From assembly GCA_012518115.1 (NCBI GenBank), contig JAAYTD010000026.1, positions 1 through 64,000 of the forward strand: a stretch of 64,000 nt of DNA. Direction: 5' to 3'. Below the pieces are notes generated by a model. It was not told the origin of the DNA. It did not search any database and worked only from the letters and a program-made list of their open reading frames with translations. The DNA comes from Ignavibacteria bacterium. Lineage in GTDB: Bacteria > Bacteroidota > Ignavibacteria > Kapaibacteriales > UBA2268. The position numbers were made by a program, and so were the translations under genes. Shown piece by piece: positions 47,167-57,431 of the stretch. Numbering within the stretch: the first letter of the stretch is position 1; every line of letters begins with the position of its first letter.

Positions 47167-47766
47167 ATGAATAAACTTACAAATATAACAAAAAAATACG
47201 AGATTATACTCGCTTCTCAATCACAAAGACGGATAAATTTATTAAAATTACTAAATTTAGACTTCAAGATTGAATCTGCCGATATTAACGAAAATATAGA
47301 TACAAGTCTTCCACCTGTTTTATATTCTAAAACCTTAGCAGAACGAAAAGCAAAAAAAGTTGCAGAAGCTTATCAAGGCTCGTCAAAGCTAATCATAGGA
47401 GCTGATACAATTGTTGTTTTAGATAATAAAATTATCAACAAACCGTTAAATGAAGATGAAGCATTTTTTATGTTGAAAAGTTTAAGTAATCGCTTTCATT
47501 TTGTTTATACAGGTTTATCAATTATAAACACTTATAAAAACACCATAATAACAGATTATTCACGTACTTGCGTACATTTCCGAGAGCTTGAAGATGAGGA
47601 AATTTCAGAGTACATTTCTAACGGAAAAACATTAGATAAAGCTGGAAGCTACGGCATTCAAGATGATTATGGAGCTCTTTTTGTTAAAAGAATAGAAGGT
47701 TGCTATAACAATGTTATAGGTTTACCGCTTGAGCTTTTGTATCGTAATTTGTTGAAAATTATATAA
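47167..47766 (+). CDS. maf: Maf-like nucleotide pyrophosphatase (start corrected from tracked GTG 47140 to ATG 47167)
   Basis: IILASQSQRRINLLKLLNLDFKI...KLIIGADTIVVLDNKIINKPLNEDEAFFMLKSLSNRFHFVYTGLSI...DKAGSYGIQDDYGALFVKRIEGCYNNVIGLPL. Confidence 0.95.
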   Translation: MNKLTNITKKYEIILASQSQRRINLLKLLNLDFKIESADINENIDTSLPPVLYSKTLAERKAKKVAEAYQGSSKLIIGADTIVVLDNKIINKPLNEDEAFFMLKSLSNRFHFVYTGLSIINTYKNTIITDYSRTCVHFRELEDEEISEYISNGKTLDKAGSYGIQDDYGALFVKRIEGCYNNVIGLPLELLYRNLLKII

Positions 47767-47783
47767 GTTGATATAAAAAATTA

Positions 47784-50441
47784 TTATTTTGCATCTTTTT
47801 GTAAATCTTCTAAATGTTGCATTGCTTGTATAGGTGTTATTGAATTAATATCTATTTCCAACAATTTAGAACGCAATTTATCATCATGTACTTCAAAAAT
47901 AGAAAGTTGTGTAGCTACATTACTTTTCTTTTTAGGTGTTACTTTTTGTAGTTTAGCTTTCAATTTTGAGTTGTCAAATAATTGATCTTGCTTTGTATTA
48001 ATATCTGACGAGCTCTCCAACTCTTGCATAATCTCATTTGCACGATCAGTTACTTCTTGCGGTAATCCTGCGATATTCGCCACATAAATACCAAAAGAAT
48101 GATCACTTGCTCCAGCTATAACTTGATGTGTAAACAATACCTTGTTATGAGCTTCTATAACTTCTACGTGATAATTTTTTATTTTATTGTATCTACTAGC
48201 TAGTTCATTTAGTTCGTGATAATGTGTTGCAAACAGAGTTTTTGCTCCTATCTCATCATGCAAGTATTCTGTAATCGCCCAAGCTATAGAAACCCCGTCA
48301 AATGTAGCTGTGCCACGCCCAACTTCATCAAGTAAAACTAAGCTTCTATCCGTAGCATTATGCAATATATTTGCCATTTCTTGCATTTCAACTAAAAATG
48401 TACTTTCACCTGTCGTAATATTATCTTGAGCACCTACGCGTGTGAAAATTCTATCTATCAAACCGAAATGAGCCGATTTTGCCGGTACAAAACAACCGAT
48501 TTGCCCTAACAAAATAATGAGAGCAGTTTGCCTTAAGTAGCAACTTTTTCCCGACATATTGGGACCCGTAATAATATGTATTTGCTCTTCGTTAGCATCT
48601 AATTTTGTACTGTTAGGATAGAATTTTTCGCCTACCGGCAATAATCGCTCAACGACAGGATGACGCCCTTCTTGAATATCTATAACATCAGAATCGTCAA
48701 TTATCGGTTTAACATAATCATATTCTAAAGAAACTGTTGCAAAGCTTTGTAAACAATCTACTTGGGATAAAAGTAAAGCATTTTGTTGAATTTGCTCAAT
48801 AAATTTAGAAACTTCTAATTTTATCTCTGCAAACAACATATGTTCAATTTCATTAATTTTATATTCGGAATTTAGAATTTTCTCTTCAAATTCTTTCAAT
48901 TCAGAAGTTACATAACGTTCTGCATTTGTTAGCGTTTGCCGTCTTTCATAATGTTGAGGTACTTTTTTTACATGTGTGTTTGTAACTTCAATAAAGTAAC
49001 CAAATATATTGTTAAAACTAACTTTCAACGAAGGAATATCTGTATTTTTGCGTTCATTTTCTTGAAACTCTTTAACCCAATGCTTTCCTTTTGACTTAGC
49101 TTGTACATAGCTATCAAGTTCGCTATTGTAGCCTTGTCTAAATATATTTCCAGTCCCGAATTGCAAAGAAGGTTCTTCAACTAAAGCATTTTTTATAGTT
49201 TTTACAAGCTCCATAAGTGGTGTTAATTTTTTAGATATAACTAGTAGATGCTGATTATCTATCTCATTAAAAATCTTTTGAACTTTAGGAATACGTTCTA
49301 AACTATAAGCTAACGTTACAATATCTCTTGTAGTTGCTTTTCCTGACGCAATACGCGAGACAAGACGTTCCAAATCGCCAAAATTACAAAGTATCTCATG
49401 AAGTTCTTCTAAAGCATTTGTATTCTTATATAAAGCTTCAACGGCATTTAATCTATTATGTATTTTCTCTAATGAATTTAATGGCTGATTTATCCATTTC
49501 TTTAACAGACGGCTACCGGGCGGCGTCAAAGTCCTATCTAAAACTTTAATTAAAGAACCATGCTTTTCGCCTTCCATCGTATATAAAATTTCAAGATTAC
49601 GCCGCGTAGCATAATCTAGCAACATATAATCGCTTATTTTTAGAAGTCTTACAGAATTTATATGTGGCAATATTGTTTTTTGCGTTTCAGAAATATAATG
49701 CAGTATAGCTCCTGCTGCAATAATTCCAACGTGCATATCATCTATTCCGAAACCTTTAAAATTTCGCGTGTTAAATTGACGTAACAATACCTCACGAGCA
49801 AAATTGATTTCAAAAATCCATTCTTCCAATTTTGTTTCAGATATTTGATAAGGTCTGTCGGCAAATAGTTTTTCTATTTCTTCACGCTGGGCTTTAGAAT
49901 AGACGATTTCTGTCGGCAAATAGCTATCAAGAACTTCGTTTATTTTATCTAAATTAATTTCTCCAGTTACAAATTCACCTGTAGAGACATCGCATATAGC
50001 TAATCCTGCATATTTACTTTGTGTTCTTGCTTGATGCAGATAGATAGCTGCAATATAATTATTTTTCTTACTATCGAGCAACTTATCGTAAAGAGAAACA
50101 CCCGGCGTAACAACTTCAACAACATCACGTTTGACAATGCCTTTTGCTTTTTTAGGATCTTCTATTTGTTCGCATACAGCTACTCGGCATCCAGCTTTGA
50201 CAAGTTTAGTCAAATATGTGTCTAATTGGTGATGCGGAAAACCTGCTAAAGGTGAAGCATCAGCTTTTCCACTATTGCGTTTAGTTAGTGTTATACCACA
50301 AATTTTCGCGGTAATAGCTGCATCATCATCAAATGTTTCAAAAAAATCACCCATTCTAAACAGTAGAATAGTTTCAGGATATTTTGATTTTATTTGATAA
50401 TATTGCCGCATCAATGGCGTTTCATTTTTCTTTTTCGACAT
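47784..50441 (-). CDS. mutS: DNA mismatch repair protein MutS
   Basis: TPLMRQYYQIKSKYPETILLFRMGDFFETFDDDA; ITGPNMSGKSCYLRQTALIILLGQIGCFVPA; RSLVLLDEVGRGTATFDGVSIAWAITEYLHD; LFATHYHEL. Confidence 0.99.
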   Translation of the reverse strand: MSKKKNETPLMRQYYQIKSKYPETILLFRMGDFFETFDDDAAITAKICGITLTKRNSGKADASPLAGFPHHQLDTYLTKLVKAGCRVAVCEQIEDPKKAKGIVKRDVVEVVTPGVSLYDKLLDSKKNNYIAAIYLHQARTQSKYAGLAICDVSTGEFVTGEINLDKINEVLDSYLPTEIVYSKAQREEIEKLFADRPYQISETKLEEWIFEINFAREVLLRQFNTRNFKGFGIDDMHVGIIAAGAILHYISETQKTILPHINSVRLLKISDYMLLDYATRRNLEILYTMEGEKHGSLIKVLDRTLTPPGSRLLKKWINQPLNSLEKIHNRLNAVEALYKNTNALEELHEILCNFGDLERLVSRIASGKATTRDIVTLAYSLERIPKVQKIFNEIDNQHLLVISKKLTPLMELVKTIKNALVEEPSLQFGTGNIFRQGYNSELDSYVQAKSKGKHWVKEFQENERKNTDIPSLKVSFNNIFGYFIEVTNTHVKKVPQHYERRQTLTNAERYVTSELKEFEEKILNSEYKINEIEHMLFAEIKLEVSKFIEQIQQNALLLSQVDCLQSFATVSLEYDYVKPIIDDSDVIDIQEGRHPVVERLLPVGEKFYPNSTKLDANEEQIHIITGPNMSGKSCYLRQTALIILLGQIGCFVPAKSAHFGLIDRIFTRVGAQDNITTGESTFLVEMQEMANILHNATDRSLVLLDEVGRGTATFDGVSIAWAITEYLHDEIGAKTLFATHYHELNELASRYNKIKNYHVEVIEAHNKVLFTHQVIAGASDHSFGIYVANIAGLPQEVTDRANEIMQELESSSDINTKQDQLFDNSKLKAKLQKVTPKKKSNVATQLSIFEVHDDKLRSKLLEIDINSITPIQAMQHLEDLQKDAK

Positions 50442-50459
50442 TATAGTTTCAAGTCTTTA

Positions 50460-52751
50460 TTAATATAATAGTTGCATTCTTTCCGTAGGAATAATAGCTT
50501 CATTTTGTAGAAAAGTACCTGTATCGGCTTTGTTATTTTCAGTAGGTGGCGAAAAAGGCATTTCTGTTTCTTGCTGTCTTTTCGTCATCGGATACGGAAG
50601 CTTTTGGATATTTAACATTTCAATATCATTTGTTGTAGTATCTGCTGCATCAGCGATAATAAATTTCTTTTGTCTATACGGGAAATTCGGTATTTTATAT
50701 ATTTCAGCCATAATCGCTCCCCAAAGAGGAGCTACTGCTCTACCTCCATATCCCGTAGCACCTAAACAATTAAAATTTATTCGTTTGTCATCAAACCCCA
50801 TCCATATTCCACAAAGTAGTTGCGGCGTATAACCTATGAACCAAGCATCAGCCGCTTCGTTTGTCGTACCTGTTTTACCAGCAGCTTCAACATCTTTTAA
50901 ATAGTTCTTCACACGTGTAGCTGTTCCATATTGCACAACTTGTTGCAACATATAAGTCATTTGTGCAGCAACTTCTTTTTCTAATACTTCCGTTACAGCA
51001 TTACTCATTTTTCTAGCGGAAACAACTTCGCCTTGTCTGTTTTCTATTCTATCATAATAATATGGTTGCACAAAAACTCCATTATTTACAAATATTTCAA
51101 AAGCACCTGTTATTTCTAATGGAGAAACATCACCACCTGCACCGAGCGATAGCGCTGGAACAGGATCTAATTTTGAATCTATTCCTGCTTTTTTTACTAG
51201 TTGCACAACTTCTTCAGGACTTGTAACTTCCGTAATTAATCTTGCGGATACTGAGTTTATAGAGCCAACTAATCCTCTTGTATATGTAACACTTCCTATA
51301 CTATCTTTCGCACTACCTCTTGGCGCCCAAACTTCACCACTTGGCAAAGTATAAGAAAATGGTCCGCTAGCTATAGTGCTACTAGGAAGTTTACCTTTCG
51401 AAAGAGCTGAAGCATAGACGAAAGGTTTAAAGGCAGAACCTGGCTGACGTTTAATTTGAACAGCATGATTTAATGAGTATTTTGCATCTGGATTTTCCAA
51501 CATAAATTTTGGCGATGCACCTACCATTCCGAGTATAGCACCATTAGTAGGATCAATAATTACTACACCGACTTGTATTGTAGTTGCGGTGTTTTTCACC
51601 GAATCTATGAAACTTTTACTTGTAGATAAACTTGCATAAACTTGCTGCTTTCTACTTCTTTCTGCTTCTTTATAGTTAGGATGTTCTTTTACAGCTTTAT
51701 CAAGAAGTTTGTTTAATGTCGCACTATTTTTTCCCCACGAATAACTTTTGTCAAACATATCTTGTAAACTCGGCATATATTCATTAACCGCTTTATTCAG
51801 AGCTCTCTGAATATCAGCATTCAAAGTAGTATAGATAGTCAAACCGTCTCTGTAGAAATCATATTCGCTTAATCGTTTATCTTTAAGCACGTTTTGTCTA
51901 ATCATCTCAACAAAATGCGGTGCAATACCAAGATTTGCTAAACGTCTATAGTTTTGTTCTTGATTTTTAGGTATGTTAGTTTGCATAAACGAGATACCTT
52001 CATTTATAGATTTGTGGTATTGATTCTGCGAAATATAGTTATCTTCCAACATCATACTTAAAACGAAATTTCGTCTTTTAATAGCTTCATTATAATTAGC
52101 ACGTTTATTAAAGTATTCAGGTTTTTTAAGCAATCCAACAAGAAATGCACATTCTGCAGTTGTTAGTTTTAGAGGTTCTTTATCAAAATATTTATTTGCA
52201 GCAACTTGCAAGCCGTAAGATCCACGCCCAAAATTCACAGTATTAGCATAGAGCTCTATTATTTCTTCTTTCGTATAAGTCTTTTCGATTTGGAAAGCTG
52301 TTGCTGCTTCTCTAATTTTGCGTTTCATAGTAGCTTCACGGCGATCTAAATACAAATTGCCCGCTAGTTGCATCGTGATGGTACTAGCTCCTTCTTTTGA
52401 ATATCCAGCTAATATGTTCTTAATAAGACTGCCAACAACTCGCTTACTATGTACTCCCCAATGATTCCAAAATTGTTTGTCTTCAGTTGCAACTAGAGCA
52501 TTTACGAAATCCTTAGGAATTTCGCTATAAGTTAGTGGAACACGACGTTCTATAAAAAAATGATCTAATATCTCGCCATCTGAACTAAAAATCTGTGTTG
52601 CTATTTTTTGTTCGGGATTTTCCAATTCCGACAACGAAGGCATTCCATCTGAAGTAATGATTTTAACAGTTATAATTATTCCGCCAACTGCTACGACTGT
52701 CAGTACAATCAAAGCAATTAACAAATGTTTTAGTTCTAATTTATCTAACAT
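50460..52751 (-). CDS. Penicillin-binding protein 1A (transglycosylase/transpeptidase)
   Basis: NALVATEDKQFWNHWGVHSKRVVGSLIKNILAGYSKEGASTITMQLAGNLYL; RQPGSAFKPFVYASAL; AGKTGTTNEAADAWFIGYTPQL. Confidence 0.97.
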   Translation of the reverse strand: MLDKLELKHLLIALIVLTVVAVGGIIITVKIITSDGMPSLSELENPEQKIATQIFSSDGEILDHFFIERRVPLTYSEIPKDFVNALVATEDKQFWNHWGVHSKRVVGSLIKNILAGYSKEGASTITMQLAGNLYLDRREATMKRKIREAATAFQIEKTYTKEEIIELYANTVNFGRGSYGLQVAANKYFDKEPLKLTTAECAFLVGLLKKPEYFNKRANYNEAIKRRNFVLSMMLEDNYISQNQYHKSINEGISFMQTNIPKNQEQNYRRLANLGIAPHFVEMIRQNVLKDKRLSEYDFYRDGLTIYTTLNADIQRALNKAVNEYMPSLQDMFDKSYSWGKNSATLNKLLDKAVKEHPNYKEAERSRKQQVYASLSTSKSFIDSVKNTATTIQVGVVIIDPTNGAILGMVGASPKFMLENPDAKYSLNHAVQIKRQPGSAFKPFVYASALSKGKLPSSTIASGPFSYTLPSGEVWAPRGSAKDSIGSVTYTRGLVGSINSVSARLITEVTSPEEVVQLVKKAGIDSKLDPVPALSLGAGGDVSPLEITGAFEIFVNNGVFVQPYYYDRIENRQGEVVSARKMSNAVTEVLEKEVAAQMTYMLQQVVQYGTATRVKNYLKDVEAAGKTGTTNEAADAWFIGYTPQLLCGIWMGFDDKRINFNCLGATGYGGRAVAPLWGAIMAEIYKIPNFPYRQKKFIIADAADTTTNDIEMLNIQKLPYPMTKRQQETEMPFSPPTENNKADTGTFLQNEAIIPTERMQLLY

Positions 52752-52781
52752 AATTTATTGTTTATTTCAATATAAAGATAT

Positions 52782-52830
52782 GAAACTCATCTAACTTGTA
52801 AATTTGAAGTTAGATGAGTTTCTTTTTTTT
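52782..52830 (+). terminator. 16-bp perfect inverted repeat with T-tract on the plus strand (opposite to flanking genes)
   Basis: GAAACTCATCTAACTT-gtaaatttg-AAGTTAGATGAGTTTC-TTTTTTTT. Confidence 0.55.
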
Positions 52831-52852
52831 AAATTAGTTTTCTATCTATATC

Positions 52853-55800
52853 TTACTTAGCAACTTTGAAAGGAATTGTTGATAGTTTTCCATCTATATT
52901 AAATCCGATAAAGTAATTGCCTGAAGGTAAGTGAGTTACATCAAATATAACTTTATGTTCTCCCGGCGCATAAGATGCATCAGCAATGGTTTGTATATGT
53001 TTACCTGTCAAATCTAAAATAGAAATTTTTATATTTTTGATATTATTTTCTATAAGCGTAAATTCAACTGTTGCGTTATTAGTTGCAATAGTCGGATTTA
53101 CAGAGAACTTAGCACCTAAGCTATTATCCAAAATACTTGTTTTACCTGTACTTGCACCGTCAAATTCTATAATAAATTCTTTGTTTTCCTTATCATTACT
53201 TGTAATAGTTAATTTTGCGGAATAATCACCTTTATCATAAGGTGGAGTAAACACAACTTGAAAATCTTTACCAAATATATCACTTGTTTTTACTACATCA
53301 AAATCAGCATCTTTCAAAGTAAATGTTCCGGCAGGACTTGTAGTTTCTAATTTCATACTTACATTAAGATCAACACCACCTTCATTATATATATTTATAT
53401 TATATGAATATGGTCCTGTATCAGGCTCTTGTAGCTTAAAGTTGTGGTAATTAGAATTAGGAGTTACGATCATTATCGGCTCTGGACCTCCATCTTGCAT
53501 TTTTCCTTTTCCTTTAATATATAAAGTATAAGGAGAATTATTCGGATCATTAGATTCTATAGAAAGCGATATATTTACTTCGCCTTCAACTTTGGGAGTA
53601 AATTTAACAACTAATTCGCCTCCTTCTCCAGGTTTTATAGGATCTGTCGGGTAACTTACTACCTCAAAAGCTTCATCTTCATTAAAATCAAACGTACAAT
53701 CATAGATTTTTAAATCACCTTGGTCAGAATCTGCAGCATTTTTGACTATCATCGTATGTGTTTTGCTGTTTGGCATTTCAATTTCCCCAAAGTTAAGATT
53801 ATTTGTTGGCGAAGTTGTACCTTTTAAGTATAACTCAATTTTCGGTTCTAACTTTTTCTTATAACCGAACCACCAAGTAAATAAATTATCTACTAATAAA
53901 TTAGATATTTGCACATCAACTAAACCGGATAAACTAAATCCGCCAATAAATAATTTCTGATTACCATTTCGCGTCTTTACCATCGCATTACTTGTTATAC
54001 TTGGCTCATAGTATGCAATGCTTGTCGATTTAGAACTGTTTACAATATTGAATTTATTGGCATATAAAGTCGTATTATTCATACTGGTTATCATAGCATT
54101 ATTGTTCATATGAAACGAATAAGGTCTATCTCCATCTTTAGGATTTTGCCCTAAAGAATCACTAGCATTAGTCTTAACTTGAAAAAGTGCTGGTCTAAAC
54201 CTACTGCTCTCATCTGAATAGTTTCCATCATAATAAAAAGTTGTATCAGAAGCAATACTTACACCAAAGTTTGAACATAGTTGCGAGAAATTTATTTTAC
54301 TTTCAGAAGTAGCATAATTAGAGTTAAAATACCAATACGATTTGTCTGTAAATAATGCTAAATGTTTATTTGCACCTTGAACTTCCAATAAAAACTTTAA
54401 TTCTGAATCACTTAAATGAGTAGCCATTAAATTGTTTTCATCTTTTTGCCAACTATAATTATATGTACCAAAATTAACCCAAACAGAATTAGATTGTTTT
54501 ATATTAGTAACTACATCTTGCTCAAACGGAGTCGTGTTATTGTAAATATAAGCGTCAAAAGCTGTAGCAGGAACTGCAGTGTGAAAAATCGGATCTAGTA
54601 GTCCTATTTCCTCATTATAAGCTGTATAATATTTTGCCGATCTAAAAAGTCTATACTCATTAAGCGACTTTCTGCCAGCAAAAATAATAGCTCTAACATT
54701 TTTCTCAGTAATTACCGCTTGCTTGCTAGTAATTATAGGATTAAAAGACGCATCAGTTTCGTAAGGACGAACACAAAAGTCCAATCCACAAACGCCTGGA
54801 ATTCCAACAGCGTCAACAGTGGCTGTTACTGTTGTAGTTTGTCCCGCAGGAATAATAAGATTAGTTTTATTTAAACTCACTTGCCACCCGTCAGGAATAG
54901 CTGAAGTCTCCGGATCTAGATAAGCTTCCGCTTTAATAGTTTGTGCCGTAGGATTAGATACACTAAAAGTTACTAAAGATTTTGAACCAATTTGAACTTT
55001 TTGAAAATTGGTACCTTCTGCTGTCTTTATCTCTAATTTAAGAGGTTTAGCAGTTTTCGCAGCATTAACATTTATAACTCTATCAGTTGTAGCATCATAA
55101 GTTTTAATACCGTTAGTCGTCCATCCAACCACATAAAGATACTTCGTATTCCATTCTTTCTCAATAGGTATTTGATATTTTTGCGTCATTGTTTTTTTAC
55201 TCGAACTTATCGTTAACACTTCACCCCTGCTACCTGTCAAAAAATTTCTAGGAAGAAAATAATGTTTTTCATCACCATAAGCATGGTAAGCCTCAGCTAA
55301 AACAATATGCACCATAAAACTTGCATCTCCCTCAATTTGCGGATGCAATGTATATGTAGCTTCTATGTTGTAGTATCCGCCTTCCATTTCTGACGTCAGT
55401 TGTACATATACCGGCGCACCTACTGATTGTCTAGCTGTGTCTAATATTGCTTTAACTTGATCTAGTAGTCCAGCTTTTCCCGTAGCACCTAAAAAACCTA
55501 TTAAAGGAGGATCTTCAATAAAATATGGAGCAGTCAAAACTCTCGTATAATTTTCATCTCCCTCAAACACAGGAGTCCAAAACAACCACCTATTTCCTAT
55601 TTCTACAGGATTTCTTTTATAAGCACTGTCAATCCCATAAAGTTTTTTAGCACTTGCATCCGTAATTTTAGTATAACTAAAAAGTGGGATATTGTTCTCA
55701 TCGAAATTATCGATGAACCATTGTGTTACTGCTGTATTCTCTGCTTTTGTTGTCGGCAAAGAAGGATCTAACATAAATTCATAAAGTGTTCCCATTGTCT

Positions 55801-55876
55801 TTTGCGCAAATAGACCTGTTGTCGGCAAAAGGAACACAAACATCAAAAAAATAAAAGTAATTTTTTTCATCATCAA
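52853..55876 (-). CDS. Large secreted protein with choice-of-anchor-D-like domain and T9SS C-terminal domain
   Basis: LNFGEIEMPNSKTHTMIVKNAADSDQGDLKI...VKFTPKVEGEVNISLSIESNDPNNSPYTLYIKGKG; C-term IKISILDLTGKHIQTI...VIFDVTHLPSGNYFIGFNIDGKLSTIPFKVAK. Confidence 0.8.
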   Translation of the reverse strand: MMMKKITFIFLMFVFLLPTTGLFAQKTMGTLYEFMLDPSLPTTKAENTAVTQWFIDNFDENNIPLFSYTKITDASAKKLYGIDSAYKRNPVEIGNRWLFWTPVFEGDENYTRVLTAPYFIEDPPLIGFLGATGKAGLLDQVKAILDTARQSVGAPVYVQLTSEMEGGYYNIEATYTLHPQIEGDASFMVHIVLAEAYHAYGDEKHYFLPRNFLTGSRGEVLTISSSKKTMTQKYQIPIEKEWNTKYLYVVGWTTNGIKTYDATTDRVINVNAAKTAKPLKLEIKTAEGTNFQKVQIGSKSLVTFSVSNPTAQTIKAEAYLDPETSAIPDGWQVSLNKTNLIIPAGQTTTVTATVDAVGIPGVCGLDFCVRPYETDASFNPIITSKQAVITEKNVRAIIFAGRKSLNEYRLFRSAKYYTAYNEEIGLLDPIFHTAVPATAFDAYIYNNTTPFEQDVVTNIKQSNSVWVNFGTYNYSWQKDENNLMATHLSDSELKFLLEVQGANKHLALFTDKSYWYFNSNYATSESKINFSQLCSNFGVSIASDTTFYYDGNYSDESSRFRPALFQVKTNASDSLGQNPKDGDRPYSFHMNNNAMITSMNNTTLYANKFNIVNSSKSTSIAYYEPSITSNAMVKTRNGNQKLFIGGFSLSGLVDVQISNLLVDNLFTWWFGYKKKLEPKIELYLKGTTSPTNNLNFGEIEMPNSKTHTMIVKNAADSDQGDLKIYDCTFDFNEDEAFEVVSYPTDPIKPGEGGELVVKFTPKVEGEVNISLSIESNDPNNSPYTLYIKGKGKMQDGGPEPIMIVTPNSNYHNFKLQEPDTGPYSYNINIYNEGGVDLNVSMKLETTSPAGTFTLKDADFDVVKTSDIFGKDFQVVFTPPYDKGDYSAKLTITSNDKENKEFIIEFDGASTGKTSILDNSLGAKFSVNPTIATNNATVEFTLIENNIKNIKISILDLTGKHIQTIADASYAPGEHKVIFDVTHLPSGNYFIGFNIDGKLSTIPFKVAK

Positions 55877-55968
55877 ACCTATTCCGTATATAGTTTATAA
55901 ATAAAAATATTTTTCTGTTTTTTCTGTTAACCAATTACTAATTATAACTACTAATATAACATTTTTTT

Positions 55969-57249
55969 TTATATAAACAAAATTTGTGCTAATATTAATA
56001 TCGGTAGAATGATAATTAATGAAAACTTTATCATATATTGGAAAAACTGTGGCATCTTTATGCCGTTTTGTTCTGCAATAGCTTTCACCATAAAATTAGG
56101 TCCATTTCCTATATAAGTTATAGAGCCAAAAAATACTGCACCTAAACAAATAGCTTCCATAACAAGAAATGGAATACCAGCTACCATTTCCATACCTGCA
56201 GCAGCATTACCCGCAAACATTCCTTTAGCTAATGAATAAAAAGTTACTGCCGTAGGAGTGTTATCTAAAACCGAACTTAAAGCACCTGTAATATAATAAA
56301 AAGTATGTGGTGAACTCATATTAATTTTATCCGCATTAGATTGAAGTAGTTCAATAACAGGCCCCATGGTTAAGAAAATACCAAGAAATAAAAATGCAAC
56401 TTCCACAATAGGAGACCAGTTAAAGTTGTTTTCTTCACGTACTTTACGAGATGTTGTTTTAAGCGATAAAATTGCTGCTAATAAGCAAAACATATCACGT
56501 AAAAATGTTAAAACTGGTATTTCATTCATTATAGGAAATACATTTGGATTAACAAAAGCAACAGAAAGTATAACTACTAAAAGCCATACGAAATTCAGTT
56601 TACCATGAATTACTAAAGGCTTTTGCCTAGCTATATCTTTAGCTCTTGCCTCTAAAGTTTCTCGTTTCCAATGGTAACTATCAAAAAGATAATATACTAT
56701 AAGTAACATTCCATTGACAAAGATCCATGGTCTAAATAAATTAAAAAACCAAAAGAAATCAACTCCACGCAAATACATCATAAATAGCGGAGGATCACCT
56801 AAAGGTGTTAAAAGTCCACCACAGTTAGCAACTATAGCTATGAAAAACAATACTGTGTGGGTTTTTCGCTCACGTTGCTTATTAGTATGTAAAAGCAATC
56901 GTATCAAAAGCATAGCAGCACCTGTAGTTCCCATAAAAGAAGCTAAGACACCACCTACTGCAAGAATAGAAAGATTCACTAAAGGAGTAGCTTCAAAATC
57001 AGCATCAATGAAAATTCCGCCTGTTATAACAAACAAGCTTCCTAGTAAAATTATAAAGGGGATATAATCAAAAACTACAGAGTGTATCAAAACTTCTGTT
57101 TGATTACTAACCAATAAAAAAACAGCTATAGGCAAACCTAACACGAGAGAAACTATAAGCTTGTTTTTGTTTTTATCCCACCATTCACCTACTACCATAG
57201 GCAAAATTGCAATTGCAGCAAGCATTAAAATAAACGGTACAACTTCCAT
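55969..57249 (-). CDS. Sodium:proton antiporter / ion transporter (NhaD/ArsB-CitT-like)
   Basis: Multi-TM; GGIFIDADFEATPLVNLSILAVGGVLASFMGTTGAAMLLIRLLL; NCGGLLTPLGDPPLFMMYLRGVDFFWF; SSVLDNTPTAVTFY. Confidence 0.88.
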   Translation of the reverse strand: MEVVPFILMLAAIAILPMVVGEWWDKNKNKLIVSLVLGLPIAVFLLVSNQTEVLIHSVVFDYIPFIILLGSLFVITGGIFIDADFEATPLVNLSILAVGGVLASFMGTTGAAMLLIRLLLHTNKQRERKTHTVLFFIAIVANCGGLLTPLGDPPLFMMYLRGVDFFWFFNLFRPWIFVNGMLLIVYYLFDSYHWKRETLEARAKDIARQKPLVIHGKLNFVWLLVVILSVAFVNPNVFPIMNEIPVLTFLRDMFCLLAAILSLKTTSRKVREENNFNWSPIVEVAFLFLGIFLTMGPVIELLQSNADKINMSSPHTFYYITGALSSVLDNTPTAVTFYSLAKGMFAGNAAAGMEMVAGIPFLVMEAICLGAVFFGSITYIGNGPNFMVKAIAEQNGIKMPQFFQYMIKFSLIIILPILILAQILFI

Positions 57250-57290
57250 ATCCGTGTTACAAAATTTAATGATTAAAAATTAAGCCTACA

Positions 57291-57371
57291 AAAATACTAT
57301 TTTTTATGATAAAATACTATTTTTTATGATAAAAAAACTATTTTATTTATGACAAAACACTATTTTTTATG
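57291..57371. repeat. Tandem repeat, ~20-bp period, ~4 copies
   Basis: aaaatactattttttatgat x2 (identical, 57291-57330), aaaaaaactattttatttatgac (57331-57353), aaaacactattttttatg (57354-57371). Confidence 0.9.
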
Positions 57372-57382
57372 TTTTTTTTGAT

Positions 57383-57390
57383 TATATTTG
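57383..57390 (+). promoter_or_regulatory. Candidate -7 box TATATTTG
   Basis: Perfect TAnnTTTG match, 42 bp upstream of ATG 57432; no obvious -33 box. Confidence 0.4.
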
Positions 57391-57431
57391 TAGTTCAAAG
57401 TGTGTTTTTTTAAACTGTTTGTTAAAAAACA

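Noticed and set aside
39573-57067. Plus-strand ORFs 39573-39848, 42075-42347, 49334-49549, 50530-50832, 56714-57067
   Set aside because: Antisense to S8 peptidase, mutS, PBP1A and antiporter genes; no independent support.
57291-57371. Tandem repeat as a possible mini-CRISPR
   Set aside because: Copies are directly adjacent with no spacers; no cas genes.
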